Below, piece by piece: positions 1 to 13,616 of a stretch of 64,000 bases of DNA. A model generated the notes under the pieces. That model was not told where the DNA came from. It was given only the letters and a program-made list of their open reading frames with translations, and searched no databases. How positions within the stretch are numbered: the stretch's first letter is position 1; each line of letters opens with the position of its first letter. The stretch is from Mermis nigrescens (lineage: Eukaryota > Nematoda > Enoplea > Mermithida > Mermithidae). The translations under genes and the position numbers were made by a program. The stretch lies in assembly GCA_036768485.1 (NCBI GenBank), contig JAVLUZ010000721.1, positions 710,501 to 774,500 on the forward strand, given 5' to 3'.

Positions 1-744
1 CATAGCTCGAAGCAAGCTTCCTGACCCAAGCACTTACCTGAAGCAACTGAAAAAGTAAAAGAAATAATATACCGAAAACTTAAGGCAGATTGAATTCTTG
101 ATTGTCATGGTCAAACTTACTCGAAACACTTTAGGTAATTTCTATGCTGTGCTTGCACTTTCTTCATGATTATTTCTCAACTAAAATTTTCAGCCATTTG
201 TTCTGTCCGATTGCAGGGACCTCTAGACCGACCATATCGTGCACCCGTGTTAAATAAATCTTGAAAAATGAAGGTCGTGAGTAAAACCAAACATGCAGTC
301 AGGAAAATGGATGAGAAATTTGATGACTAAGTCAATCACAACAGTTAATCGAAGCGAATTTCGTATCTCGCGATATGTTCAGTTCCGATCGTTCCCGATT
401 CCATAATCTTTGTCCAGAGTGGGATGGTTAGTACATGTTCGACTCCGGATATGTTTTACTGTAAATGTCCAACTATCTGTAACTGCCCGATTCTCTCTGC
501 TGCATTCCAACAAGTTCTTTATTTTCAAAATTATGAATTTGCTTGTATTATTGTGTGAATTCAATGATTTTGAATTATGTAACCTTTTCGTATCTTATCT
601 CCGCACTCCCTTGATTCTTATCCGTTTTGACTTCATGTCTGCCTCATTTTTAGAAAATTTTCCGTTACCTCTTTAGAGGTCCAGATCACACATGGGTATA
701 AGTGTAGGGGGTTCACATCCAAAATATCCTCCGCAGATTACGGT
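1..744. other. No supported feature
   Basis: AT-rich unique-looking sequence. CACACATGGGTATAAGTG near 692 is a possible decayed MITE end. The two overlapping short frames at 379-676 do not resemble proteins. Confidence 0.5.
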
Positions 745-847
745 GCGATTATAGCATTTATCTGATATATAATTATCGTAACCCGCGGCTTATTGTCGAT
801 GAAAATTCTTAGAATTTATGCACGAAGTTATGTGAAACAGACTATAG
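745..847. mobile_element. CTATAGTCTGTTTCACA MITE, truncated
   Basis: Matches the right-hand part of the ~170-bp MITE family in inverted sense (GATTATAGCATTTATCTGAT; AAAATTCTTAGAATTTATGC) and ends GTGAAACAGACTATAG. The other terminus is missing. Confidence 0.65.
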
Positions 848-848
848 A

Positions 849-1200
849 CTTCCTCTAAACAACGCAAAAATTGAGGCCACATTCTGCGGCCTTTGCCTCT
901 TTCTGTAGACTAAATTGGGTTGGCCTTGAGGTGTAAAGTTTACTCCGATAATCTTGTTTTCCATCAGAGCATTGTGGAAGGTAAGGTTTGTTGAAATAAA
1001 TTATAAATCGATTGTTTAACATACATGAAAGCTTTTCGATAGTTCTTAACGAAACCGTGAAAAATGTTTTGTGGTCAAAACTTGATTTTTCACAGGCTGC
1101 ATACATCCTTAAGAATAAAGAAATCCAAGTACATTCACCTTTTTTGGCTCCATCAGAGCATTTTTTCTTCCTAGCATTCTACTTCTTCTTAGCATGATTT
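849..1200. mobile_element. Foldback element, partial copy
   Basis: Contains the inner part of one arm (ACTTCCTCTAAACAACGC), the shared centre (AGAGCATTGTGGAAGG) and a decayed second arm ending TCAGAGCATTTTTTCTTC. The outer part of the first arm is missing and is replaced by a truncated MITE at 745-847. Confidence 0.6.
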
Positions 1201-2136
1201 TGTTCTTAAACACTACGTTCTCATTACAAAAAAGGCAATCTAACTAATCTTAATCAGCGGAAAAAACCTACGTAAAAGTGCAAGTTGGATCGATTAAAAA
1301 TTATCGTAAATATTTTCTCAATGCATTTCGAACTAGAAATGCTCGAGGAAAGTTAAATCCAGAGCTTGCATAAGCAAAGATAAAGAGCAACAATTTTAAC
1401 TTTTTCTACAACCGTTTATAACTTCAATATCAAGTGTTGACATGGAAAGAAAGATGACAACGGAAGTCAGAAAATTTATTAAATTAAAATTTACGCTATT
1501 GACGTTACTAACCTAATTAAAATAAAATCCTGCATCGACAGAAAGAGCAAGCGAAAGCCAGGCATGGTAACAAACACATCAGTGAACGCAATTACGTGTC
1601 GGCCGCCAAAAATTGCATGCAATTGAACAATGCACGAGAAAGCTAGTCGAGCGAGACAACATGAAAGATTCCGGCCACAAATCAACAATCCGGTCGACGT
1701 GTCAGCAAATGCAAGCAATTCAAGAAAATTTGTGTGCCTCATACATTCCAAAAATGGACAGACATAAATTTGCATGAATTTTAACATGAAAAAAATATGA
1801 ATCGGTTTGATAAAGACAGCGCATAATAATTATTAGTATTATGAAGTCATTTTCAGATAGTATATTGAGAAATGTTTCTCATTCCAGTTAAACTTCAAAA
1901 CAGTGCATGTTTGCGAATTAAAATGATTAAGGATGAGTCAAAAGTCTTTGAAATAAAAAACTGATCAAAAAAATATGTGGAGTTAAATATTGGCATTAGC
2001 AAACATGTGCATAATTCAAACTTCTCTTCACAGCTCAACAACCACCGGCTGTAGAAAAGTTTAGAGGATAGATTTGTTATTCTGACGTTATGGAGAATAT
2101 TTTTAAAAAAAGAATGACCATACACAATGCTCTGGG
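1201..2136. other. No supported feature
   Basis: AT-rich. The minus-strand frame at 1491-1787 (98 codons) has mixed composition but no motif I recognise and no splice context. I do not call it. Confidence 0.5.
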
Positions 2137-2830
2137 CGGAAAAATACTTCTCAGTGTAAACTTTACACTTGTGTTAATAACGCAATATTGTGTGTATAGA
2201 AACAAAATAAAGTAGGATGTGTAACTCTTAGGTCAGGGCACATTTTAAGCATAATCAGCATGAACCGCCTATTTGTCAGAGTAGCTGAAGCAATTTCTTT
2301 TTTCATCTCAAACCCTTTACACTAAAACGATCACAGATCAAGAAATATTGCGTTAAAAAAATTTTGGTCTTGAGATTTTGTAACCTTCTACATTATAAAA
2401 CCAATTGGACTGCACAGAAAGCGAAATTGAATTAGGTAAGCTTTAGGACACGCGAACAGTAAAAAACCCCGTATACTTTACACTTTTGTGCAACAACCAT
2501 TGATTTTTAAGAAATTTTAAGATCAGATGCGTAATCTACTAGCCAGGGTCAACAATTAAAAAAACAGCCGTCCGCAAATTATTTTTTTCTTTCATTTACA
2601 CTTCACACTCTCATTACTAACTCGGCATTGAGTGCAAACAAAAATAAAAAAGTGCACATCGAGTTTTTCAATTATATATCGATTAAAAAAACCGCACGTT
2701 ACAGATGTATCCCGTTATAGCTGTTAGGGGGGACATAAATTTCACACTCGCTGTGATGAACATATCAAAAAAAGTGGCCAAGTATATTATAGGTGCGCGC
2801 TAACGAGCTACCTATGATGTTTGTATTGCA
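2137..2830. repeat. GTGTAAA-type repeat element, copy 1
   Basis: Contains TGTAAACTTTACACTTGTG, the block ACGATCACAGATCAAGAAAT and an end in CAAGTATATTATAGGTGCGC. The same segments recur, inverted, at 33590-34700. The terminal sequence also matches the end of the 20.4-22.8 kb array. Confidence 0.65.
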
Positions 2831-3989
2831 GCAGTAGTTAGCGCATTAAAGTTACTGACCTGCAGACCAAGATAATCTCACCAACGAACTACAACCGATT
2901 TTTTTCTTTTTTCCAGCTCATCTAATTTCAAACTCAGATTAGGCTCAAATGGTATTGATGTAGGTAACTCAATCTCGTTGTTAGTGTTTCTTCCGAAATA
3001 GCAGCTCTTGGGGATATGAGTTAGGATTTATCTTCCTCTGCTGGCTCGTTAAATTAATTAGATGACTTTAGTTGCGTTTGTATTTTTTCCATTGCATAGT
3101 TGCATGATGAAGAATAAAGCTCAATTAAAACAGTGGCTCTTTGGTGTCTTTTGTTAAATTACTGTTACAGTACCCCGTAATTTGCCTATCAACGTGTGCT
3201 ACTAATGTTTCCCAAAAACGTAATTAAACGCACTTGAGCAACGACGTCAGATTTGATTGAAATTCGATTACGAGTGCCTACGAGGTTTACCATGTATACA
3301 CATAAAAACGTGTAGGATGCGCCTAACTATATGATGTAGATATGTGATTACAAATATATGCGCGCTAAATTACCGAAATGCAATTTTGTGCGTTTTCAAG
3401 CATCGGGGTATTTTTACGCTGTTTTGCGTGCTTCCAACGTGTCCGTAGAATAGTCGCGTTCTTACGCTATCGACTCGATAGCCAGACAAGAAACTCAATT
3501 TTAGCTCTTACGACAGCATGCGATTTTAAGTTTTTCCTTTAGTTTAGCCCTCTGATTCCGGCTTCTTGCACCTTTAGCTTCCAAGCGCCTTTTTATATGT
3601 CTTACACAGCCTTGAACTTAATTTAGGTACTACTTCACGAAGCATATAGGTTGGACAATGTCTGACATTATTTTAAAGTAGAATCTAGCTGATATTATAT
3701 GAAGCAAAATGAATTGAAATAAACATGTACCTACTCACTTTTCTCAACTAGTTCGACTGTATTCTTTAAAACATCGGTCAGATTAGTGTCAGGACTTCTT
3801 CTACCGTACCTAATGCATTTTCAATAAGTTCATAAAAAGCATATGCAAATCTGCATTTTGTATATACATATATGAGCGTCTTAAACTAAACGACCCATGC
3901 TAAATAGAGTTACGTACGATGATTCGAGTGAGAAATCTGATCGGTACTGCGAGACGATTCTTCTATTCCTTGCGCACGTTGTGCATTCC
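2831..3989. other. No supported feature
   Basis: AT-rich, no obvious repeat or gene; leads into the trinucleotide microsatellite. Confidence 0.5.
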
Positions 3990-4460
<471 letters not shown>

Positions 4461-5769
4461 CGAATTTAGCACCACCTTTTTAATTATTTAGTTTCGCTTG
4501 AAAGAAAAATTGTAAGTTCATTCCTTGTGAAAGTCGAGTTCAGGCCGAAAAACGTCATTGATCTTAATAATCCTTATCTCCTATGAATTAAAACGCCAGG
4601 CAGACTTTTCTAAATCATATTTGCTGCTTTCTCCATGCGCAACAGAGTACAAAGCACAATTCAAACGAGGCAACTTAAGCAGCTTGAGACACTGAGTATG
4701 CTTCAGAATTGCTGTTTTCGGCAAAACATACGAATGCCACTTCCGTCAACTCTCGATTGGTACAATAGGTATATACCTGATTCATGTGAGATTCTGGAAA
4801 TTTCACAGCTTTGCATGAAAATCCTTGGACTCGTTCAAAGACCTTTAGAGCAAGCATGAATACCTCGACAGACATTTTTTACTCACTTTTCAAGCACAAA
4901 TTCCTGAAAATTGCCACTTCGCGCTAATGCTATGAAGATTTTGTACTTTGCTCCAAGCGCATGGATCTAGAATGTAATATCGACATAGCCTAAACTCGAT
5001 GCGCTCCATGTAGCTGGAATTCAGTGAATTTTCGAAATCATCAATACTTTTCTACTTTACGTTTCTAAACTCGAAAAAATAGATAAAGAATTTCTAGTAC
5101 TATAGAAATTAAAGCGGAAGTCATAATATGCTGAAAATTGGCGCTGTGCTAATTTTTAATTTTATTTTAATTTTTAATTTTAATTTTTCTAATTTAATTT
5201 TTTTATTTGATGTTAATTTTTTAAATTTTAATCTTATTTCTGGGATTATATCTGACTTTATTGACAAAGTCGGGAAACTACATAAACTACCTCACGAGAA
5301 TTCTGGAAGCGTTTTGGATAAAGGTTTGTGAGTCTCAGCGAGTCTCATGCAGATCTGAAAAGATGATTGTGTCCCGTTTCTCCGACTGCACATTCAGATG
5401 TGACAGATGGCACTAACCACACATCAATCAACCACTGAAGGGTAGCATGAAGGGTGGTCTTGATCTACCAATTTGGTTTAGTGAGTAGGTATTAAGAATG
5501 CATTAGGTATAGGGCTTATTTAATGTGTTAATTAGTATACTGCCTGCTTATTTGTGTACTTAAATTATAGATGTTAGGATCTGTTTAGTGATAAATAATA
5601 AACAAGCGTAATTTTGTATTCCTTATTAAGAAAAAATCAAAACTCTGTCGAATTGAATACGTGCACAGTGCCTAACTAAAATAGTCTCCATACCAATGTA
5701 GCTCAGGCTCTTGGGTACTCGTAATTAAATTAGGTGCATACGATTATATTATAATCGTATTATACGTCG
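4461..5769. other. No supported gene; low-complexity TTTTAATTTT stretch
   Basis: 5145-5240 is built of AATTTTTAATTTTA-like words. The rest is AT-rich without recognisable features. Confidence 0.5.
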
Positions 5770-6480
5770 AGAACCCACACCAAGAGGCGCGGATCGAGAG
5801 GGGCTGGGGGGCGGCCGCCTTCCCAAATCCCTTTTTTAAATTTTTTGAGCTGCAGATAACTATATGTTGAAATGCGAGCTAAAAACGTAAAAACGTCAAA
5901 AAGTTTCGGCGCTTCGCGCCGATTTATCATTATTTTTCATTATAGTTTATCAGCCTTGTGTTTAGAATCTTGAAGTAGCTAAAATATTACAGTGTGTGTA
6001 CAGCATGGGAATTCTGAGGGGGGAGGGGTCAGGTCCGAAGATTTTTTGAAAAATTTCTTTTTTGGGCCAACAACGAAGGGCGCACGTCAAAAACATAGTT
6101 TTTTGACGTTTCAGACAATGCTCGTTCTTTCTATAACATAAAAACGAAAAAAAATTCTCAGAAAATTTGAAAAAAATTTAAAAAATTGATCAAAATATAG
6201 TCAAAAAATGTGTACATGGTGCGAAGCGCCGAAAACTTGAGATTTTTGAGCCAAAAATAAGCTAAAAACGCCTAAAAGGACACACTTTTTGCAACTTTTA
6301 CCAACTTTAACGAAAAATCAGCAATTCTTGGGGGGTCGCAGCCAAATCGCAGTGAGTCAGTTGCCATTCTCAGGGGTGGGTCAAAAGAAAAAAAACCACG
6401 TCTGTGCTTCACTCCAATTCAGTAATTTAATGTACTATTTATTGGCTGAAACTCTAAACTCTGGTCGGACATCTTGGTGA
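5770..6480. repeat. Repeat region with GGGGCGGCCGCC and GCGCTTCGCGCC words
   Basis: Contains GGGGGGCGGCCGCCTTCCC at 5809, hairpins CGGCGCTTCGCGCCG at 5908 and GGTGCGAAGCGCCG at 6219, and GGGGAGGGGTCAGGTCCG at 6020. Elements are probably overlapping or nested; their ends cannot be set by eye. No gene is seen. Confidence 0.5.
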
Positions 6481-6689
6481 AGGCGTGTGAAAATCATTTT
6501 GTGCCGGTTCAGCAATTTTTCATTCCGTTTTTCAGTTCAGATCGCATTTCACTGCAAGACGTTGTAATGGTTGGTACGTATGAAGGAGCTGGTTAATTCT
6601 AAATGTTTTAAGGCTGAGTTTAGCGCCATAATTCGGTCGATTTTGTGAAAGTTTTAAGATTTCAATTCAACATTTCATTAAATTAAATT

Positions 6690-7440
6690 TTACGGGGCTC
6701 CGGCTCAGGCCCTGCTCATAGGGGTGTTTGAGCGCGCCATCCCAGATCCCCCAACTATAAAAGCGAAGGTGTTTCTCATCCTTTATGTATCCAAGGCAAT
6801 CAAATAGTCGGGTTATTTAGAAATATGTATGATTTTGTCTTATCAACAGCTAAGAATCACTCATATTTGAGATAGACATAGAGAGCATGTCAATTTTTTC
6901 CGGCGCTGTGTGCCGGATTCATTGTGCAGCTATAGTTTTTGCCTTCTAGATCACTCAAAACAGCTCATATTTGAGTTATGACATACAGAACATGAAATTT
7001 TTTCCCGGCGCTTCGCGCTGAATTGATTGTTTATCTGTTTTTTTGTCTTCTTATCCGCTCAAAACCGCTCGGATTTGTGCTTGAAATGTATAATATGTCA
7101 AATTTTCAGTCGGCGCTTCTCGCCGAATAATTTATTATCTGTATAATCTTTTTCTGAAAAGCACGATGATTAAATATAAAGACAGGAGATGAGAAATTAC
7201 TCATGAAATGAACGATGAGAAATCGTTGTGCAGATAGCTTAAATGACAAATTTTCTGTATATCAATATTGAGTAAAGTGAAATTTATTTTGGAATTTTAT
7301 TTTGAAATTTTTCTTCACCATCGTATAGAGCTTGCCGAGGTACGCTCAAAACTGCCTTTTTTTGCTTATCCCCTAATGGTTCTTGAGATATCTGACTTCA
7401 AATATTCGGATCCCCCAAAAAAATTTTTGCCCCGCTAGTA
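6690..7440. repeat. Repeat with three ~105-bp units, each with a GGCGC hairpin
   Basis: Units containing CTCA(A)A(A/T)... GGATTTG/ATATTTGAG and a hairpin (GGCGCTGTGTGCCGG, GGCGCTTCGCGCTGA, GGCGCTTCTCGCCGA) occur at about 6840, 6950 and 7060. The right part (GAGCTTGCCGAGGTACGCTC onward) matches the end of the 8609-9086 element. Confidence 0.55.
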
Positions 7441-7639
7441 GACGCCAAATATGCCCTAATGTGATATCTAATTTGCATTCCTTATTTTTGCTTCTATTTT
7501 GGTAAATCGAAGCAGTTTCGTCGTATTTGTTACAGTGGTTAAGTGAATGAATCCATATATCAAGCAGCTAGGCTTGTACGTTCGTACTACGTGTTGTGCA
7601 GTCCTAATGCATTTTAAAAAATTTATTTGTTTCTCGCGC

Positions 7640-7910
7640 TCGCTGATCTATAGCATGGACGGAGAATTGGGACGGTCGGAGAATTGAGATGGACGGAATG
7701 GACGGAGAGACAGGATGGTCGGAAAATCAAGAATTTCAAGTGTTTTAAGATGGCGTTTTATACAATTGGTCGGAGAATCGAGCATTTCGGGAATCTAAAA
7801 CGAACCTGTTTTATCAATAGACGGACAATTTCGGGAATTTAAAACTAACCTGTTTTATCAATAGACGGAGAATCGGGAAAGTCGGGAAATCGGGATGGTC
7901 AGAGAACTAT
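7640..7910. repeat. GACGGAGAAT minisatellite and 60-bp duplication
   Basis: GGACGGAGAATTGGG / GGTCGGAGAATCG-type units recur about eight times. Near 7785-7870 a unit of about 60 bases (CGGGAAT(C/T)TAAAACGAACC onward to ATAGACGGA) is present twice in tandem. Confidence 0.75.
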
Positions 7911-8087
7911 ACAGAGCGGAAATGATAACTGGCGCGAAATGATTTATGCACGAGCCTCCTTGAAATAATTGTCAGTCATAAAATAATAGAATTATGTCCT
8001 CAACTTTTACGTTATATGTTGCCTTAGTGCAATTTTCTGATAGAAAGACAAGCCAACACCCATTTTCTGCCTCAAGCATGGCTGCAT

Positions 8088-8350
8088 TACGATTAGGGAT
8101 TTGGGGGCGGCCGTTCCCCACTGGCCGAAAAAAATTTGAAAGGTTGGCTCAAGCTCGATCGAGAAACGACTCGTTTTGCAGCCTTCTGAGTCAAAAAAAT
8201 TTCAAATTTTATCCTCTTAATGGACAGTGCATGTGAAAAACGTCGAAAAATGCGGTGTTTTGCAAGCTATCCCATCGAATTTCCTGCGACATAAACCAAT
8301 TTCGGGTTTTTGGGTCCGCCCTGTCCCCTTGGGCTAATCCTATGTTAGAG
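8088..8350. repeat. Probable short inverted-end repeat with GGGGGCGGCCG
   Basis: Left ATTAGGGATTTGGGGGCGG faces right GGGCTAATCCTA. No TSD is resolved. The open frame across it does not resemble a protein. Confidence 0.4.
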
Positions 8351-8608
8351 CCTGGTTACAATACAAGAAAAAGTTCTTCGAAAAATTTTTCGGATCTCTA
8401 TTTCGCATCGCGTAACTGTTTTTCCGTTTGCTGATTTACTGGATTTTATAAAATTTTGGTTCAATGTCAGACCTAGAGCTTGCGTATTTTATAGTGACAT
8501 ACATATGTATATGATAGTGAGCCTTAATTAGTGTAGATTTATGTTTGTATTTTATTCGACTATGATTTGATCGCTTGACAATTTTGAGTTCAATATCCAT
8601 CAGCTTTA

Positions 8609-9086
8609 CAGGCACGTAGCTATGGGGGCAGGGGGACTAGTCCCCAAAAATTTTGAGAGTACAAGGATTTTTAATAAGAGTCCCCTACAGGAAAATTGAA
8701 AATTCTTCAAGCGTACCTACACAGTCGAAAAATCGCCAGAATAGATTTTAGCATACTTTTGATCTCATAGGCCCTAAATTTTCAGCGCTTCGTGCTAAAT
8801 TTGTTAGTCATTGCATAACTTTTATCTTCCAAGAAGCCCAAGTTTGTGCTTAAACTAAAGAAATAATCATCTGTTTGGTTATTTTATCCGACACGACTTT
8901 CGAAGACAAGTGAAATCGGAGTGATTTTTTTTGATTTTTTCAGAAATTTTTCTTCGTAAATATATAAAGCTCGATGAGAAACGCTCAAAAACACCATCAT
9001 TTTTACCGATCTGCGAATAGTTATTGAGATATGCTACTTCAAGATTTTAGTCCCCCCGAAATTTAGAAGACCAGCAACGTGCCTGC
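8609..9086. mobile_element. Longer element with CAGGCACGTAGCT-type ends
   Basis: It opens CAGGCACGTAGCTATGGGGG and closes CCAGCAACGTGCCTG. The interior includes a variant of the GGCGCTTCGCGCC module (AGCGCTTCGTGCT) and the block GAGAAACGCTCAAAAACACC also found near 7340. The flanks do not give a clean TSD, so the boundaries are less sure than for the short members. Confidence 0.55.
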
Positions 9087-10208
9087 TTTGAGTCAGACAT
9101 CATTACTAACTCGAAAATTATTGATGACTTTATATCAGTAAGCAGCTGACAGTTAATTGCGCAGTTATTGTGATTCATATGCTAAGGATTTTTACGACAT
9201 CACGTACTTTTGCTTCTAATTTTGTTATAAATTCAATATAATGCTTGTCACTCTTCGAATTATTCAATCGGTAAAAACTTTTCAGGACTCATTGTACACA
9301 GAAATTGTTCGACTGACAGTAAATATTTTAGAAAAATGTAAATTTGTTGATCTGTCTTTAAGTTTAGCAGTCCATATAAAAGTATTGAAGTCCTCTTCAG
9401 ATTCAACTTTTGTCACGAATTAAAAATGGTAAATAAAATATGCATTCCATCAGATCTGCTCTATTTAAATCATTTAAGTCAGAGGTCTGAGATATTTCAA
9501 TATCATCTCGATTTATACGGAAAATTTCATTTGAAGAGTTTAAAAATATGTTATTCCGCTCATCATCAGTCCAGGAATCTTATTACTAATTTTCACGCCT
9601 CCTACGCCGGATTGTTTTTCCGTTGATGCATGCACGATAATTCATTTAGCATATTCTAATCACTTTGAAATGGGAATGGAAATCTTGTGTTATTAAGCGC
9701 CTTGAGGTTTTTAGCCCACTTTATTCATTTTATATTCAATATCTGTTGGGGGCGGTCGGCGGGACAATGCTAGCAATTTCCGTATTTCTTAGACTGCTTC
9801 AATTGACTCATTTCACGCTTTGCTTACATGTAAATATTATGTAGGTATATAAATGTAAAATGCGCCGTTTTGGTGAAATTCAGCACCGTTAATTCGGTTT
9901 TCTATTCTTTATTTTTATACGTTATATAAGGAGTTTAAGAAAATCGATTGTCGTTCGGAAAATCTATTAATATTTTCTAGAAATAGTCGTACAAGATTGA
10001 TAACACTGATAAGGAATATATATGGCGAGGGCGAGACATTCCTCTTAAAATATATGCCTTTTAACTTAATTAACTGAGAATGGCGTATTAAACTCAAAGC
10101 CGAAAACTGTAAAGGAATGATAGATAAGCAGTCTGCACCAAATGCTGTGATGTGGGAAGTGTTGCGCGAAACCCGCCACCAATCGACCATTTCATAGAAC
10201 TCTGGATG
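9087..10208. other. No supported feature
   Basis: Several short frames (for example 9426-9626 and 9915-10190 minus) have no recognisable motif. No repeat was identified by eye. Confidence 0.5.
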
Positions 10209-10834
10209 GTTGCAGATAGCTCTTGGGAGTTCTAAGAGCTAGGAGTTAGGAGTAAATCAGGTTGCGTATGTTACGAGTTATATATATACTTACCCTAGGC
10301 TGGAGGTGTAGAAGTAGACTTAAGAGCAAGGCTAGGGAGTGGGAAAAAACAGGTTGCAGATGTCTTGGTAGTGAAATTCAATGAGCAGGTTTACTCCGTA
10401 GTGAAATTCAATGAACAGGTTTACTCCGAAGTATTGCTTACAATTTTCTATGATTCTTTTGGCTCTGCTAAACATCATTTGCCTTGTAAATTCATGCAAT
10501 ATATTTATAGCTCAAGCAATGATTTAAATGATTTTATTGCGTGCAGAAATCCCTGATATAAGTCAGATTTATTCCGATATTGATAATTTCAATGCTCTCG
10601 TTTTGTCACATAGAAAAGTTAAAGAATTATCAGCAAATCATTTGTCGAATAATCAAATAAAACTTGGAAAGTTGTCAGCGAAATACTAGTGATTGATAGT
10701 TTAGCATGCCCTCTTAGTTCCAAATTTTTTACTCCCAGACTACGCTAACTAACTCCTAACCCACTAGTAACAACATCAATCCTTTCTTAATTAATCTTAA
10801 AACTTACTCCTAGTCTAAGAGCAATATCTGCAAC
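10209..10834. repeat. Inverted-end element with GTTGCAGATA termini
   Basis: Left GTTGCAGATAGCTCTTGG and right TCTAAGAGCAATATCTGCAAC are inverted copies. Inside the left end lie GAGTTAGGAGTAA and, at 10370-10428, a 30-bp tandem duplication (GTGAAATTCAATGA(G/A)CAGGT). The TSD is not clear. Confidence 0.5.
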
Positions 10835-12545
10835 ACATGTTCTAGTAGTAAGTTTATTAGATCTCTCAATTTTTCTGATTATGTTATTAATCAGATGGAA
10901 TCATTTGCTACTATCGAAGCACTAATTGAATGTCTCGGACACCTTCGCTTTTGCAAGCGTTCAATAACTCATCGATTTAGCGAATTCGTGTCCTGACAAG
11001 CCAAAACAATTCTGTCCATGAATGAAATTCTATACATAAATCTCATTTACTACTAAATACTGGCCAAATATTTTTTTCCATGACGATCGTAACTTATCAG
11101 ATATTCTCTTCGTTGTAACTTTTTCTAATGCGTCGATTCTTTAACTTCTTCATTGGATGCTTTATCGTCTGCTATGGCTATGTAAATTTTTCAGAATTTT
11201 TACGAGCCTATGAATTATGTACGTACTGTGTATATATGTCAGGAATACTGTAGGAATAGGCCAATATATCGCAACACATTTCTGTTCATTATTGGCTATT
11301 TGAGGCTCGCTGTTCTTTCATGTCATATATTAGATTGGGCAAAGAAGCTTAAAAAAAACATCGCATACCCACTTTAGGGATATTCCATTTATTCAAATCT
11401 GATGGTCCGTAGCCTATTCTGATAAGTGAATAGCAATTTGGCATTTTCGTCGCAGATTAGCTGGGAAGTTTTTCAGGGCAATCACAAAGAATGATAGACC
11501 AGATAATCCACTAAATTATCTAGTTGTCATAATGTGCGATCGCTGTGACTTAGAAAAAACTACAAGCGGATGCAAAACAACGCTTGTTTAACCAGCTTTA
11601 TTTATCGCTGCTTGAATTCGCCGATTTCGCTGCTTAGCTGCTTAAGTCATTCATTTCTCTCATTCATTTTTTTCAAAAGTCCCAACGATTTATGCCTGAA
11701 AGCTTCCACCTATGTGAATATAAGAAGGAAAATGGAGATACATATAACTCAATGGAGACGGCTTACAAGCATCTTAGTATGTTTCCCAATTATTCACTAT
11801 CATTGTTGACGAAATAAGCAGATTTTCTTCCTTTTGATTCTTAGCTACTTTTTATATTATTCGAATATATATTAGCGAAGCTTCGAGTTCTTAGACAGCA
11901 TTTAAATGAAATTGATCTACATATTTTGGGTACCTTGTAAGCTTCTGAATTTATGGAGTTAAATATCAATTCATGTGAAAAACAAAATTAATGAGACTGC
12001 TCCAATTACAGTTAGTAATTTTGGCATACTTTGCCATATTTACACCCGCTTCAGAATATTATTTTTGAGGAGGGTGCAAGTTTTTAAAATTAAGATGTAG
12101 TGAGAATTGATAGTAAGCAAAAATAATGGCATGCTTGAGCGTTTCTCATAGAGGAACATTCGTATCCAGAGAGAAATAGGTTTCAGGAAAGAAAATAAAT
12201 TTTGGCTTTAATTCAGGGAAGATATCGTTCTACTCGTACATAATCGGTTAATCTACAAACCTACATAATGTAAATGATCAATTCCGAAATATCATGCGCA
12301 AACTTTCATTTAGAAAATGTTTTTGTTCTTTCACACAATTTAGAGGCATTTTACGAACAAAAAATACAGAGAATTAATAATTTGGCGCCAAAGAGTTTTA
12401 TAATATTTTCCATGTCTCATTCAACTATTTGTAATAAACAAACAAATAAAATTTAGAAATCTGGTGAGAAATGGCGGAGAATCTTGGCTTTAATGAATTT
12501 TGTCATACAAATTCTATGATAAAAGTGAAAATTTGTTTTGGTAGA
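10835..12545. other. No supported feature
   Basis: AT-rich sequence with scattered frames of 60-80 codons and nothing recognisable. Confidence 0.5.
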
Positions 12546-12715
12546 CTATAGTCTGTTTCACATAAGTTTAGGCACAAATTTTATGAATTATTTGAAAGTA
12601 AGCCGACGAATTACGATAATTATATATCAAATCAATGCTATAATCGCAATCTGTCAGCTGATTGTCGAACATAGTTTTAAAGATTTATACCAAACTTGTG
12701 TGAAGCAGACTATAG
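12546..12715. mobile_element. ~170-bp MITE, TIR CTATAGTCTGTTTCACA
   Basis: Starts CTATAGTCTGTTTCACATAA and ends TGTGTGAAGCAGACTATAG, with the conserved core ATCAATGCTATAATCGCAAT. Termini suggest a TA target site, as in Tc1/mariner-type MITEs, but the palindromic CTATAG end makes the exact TSD ambiguous. Confidence 0.8.
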
Positions 12716-12728
12716 CTAGGTTGCTAAT

Positions 12729-13003
12729 CAGGCATGCACGTAGGGGTTAGGGTCTAGAAACCCATCAAGAGGACAAGTGGAATTTTTTCTTTGTGAAATA
12801 AGGCAAATTACTAAGGTTAACACGGAGAAAAATTATTTAAAGATTTTACAAAAATTGTTTGACATCGACCAGAAAGCGTTAATTATGGTGATTTTTGCAC
12901 TATTTTAACGTTCATATCAATTTTTAAGTCTATTTCAGCTCAAAATAGATCTGTTTGATCTTTAGATCGCTTGATCTCCCTGACCGACCGTGTTGTGCAT
13001 GCT
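12729..13003. mobile_element. hAT-like MITE, CAGGCATGCACGTAGGG end
   Basis: Starts CAGGCATGCACGTAGGGG thirteen bases after a CTATAG MITE ends, and closes GTTGTGCATG. The interior follows 43440-43717 (GGTCTAGAAACCCA; ATTTAAAGATTTTACAAA). The TSD is unclear. Confidence 0.6.
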
Positions 13004-13463
13004 GCTAACCGTTCAAACCCAAATGATTTCGTGCTAAATCATAATTTTTATAAAAAATTCTGAAATGTACTTTTGCGTTCCTTTTTTCCAAATGTACCTA
13101 TAAAGTTTTACTAAAAGGAATTTGACAAAAGTAATTTGATCAAGCAGCTTTTTGCATTCCCATGCACGGCCACATTTAAGAGTATGTATAAGGGCTGCTG
13201 CGTCCGAAACCATTTCTTTATCTAAAGTTACCGTTTTCAGAATAAGCCTAAAGAATGAATAAAATCAATCACTTTTGCAATAATTTGCTGCTAACATTTT
13301 GAGTAATAGCTGCGCTCTATGTAGGTACATTGGCAAAAAAATGTATCTATTTCTTTATACTGACGGAACGTCAATCCGAATAAAAGTGCACAATTAATTG
13401 AACACCTATATGCCTGCACTCATATGTTTGACAACAGACCTGTATTAAGAAAGAGGCGGGGAC

Positions 13464-13616
13464 CACACATCAGCGTGGGGGGTTTGAGAGGTTACACCCC
13501 CACGACCAGAATCCGGTAAAACCCAAAAATCGATAACCCCTAGAACTAAATTTTGGGCATGTTTTCGGGTTTTTTGCCGGTTTCGACCTGCAGAATGCGG
13601 ATGCTGCTCATGTGTA
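13464..13616. mobile_element. Short relative of the CACACATGGGCG MITEs
   Basis: CACACATCAGCGTGGGGGG to GATGCTGCTCATGTGTA. The flanks GCGGGGAC and GCGGAGGC match at six of eight bases. The interior, with CCAGAATCC and GTTTTTTGCCGG, resembles 56515-56660 and 63824-63977. Confidence 0.6.

Noticed and set aside
8088..8350. Protein-coding frame at 7994-8236
   Set aside because: It overlaps a probable repeat with inverted ends and shows no domain.
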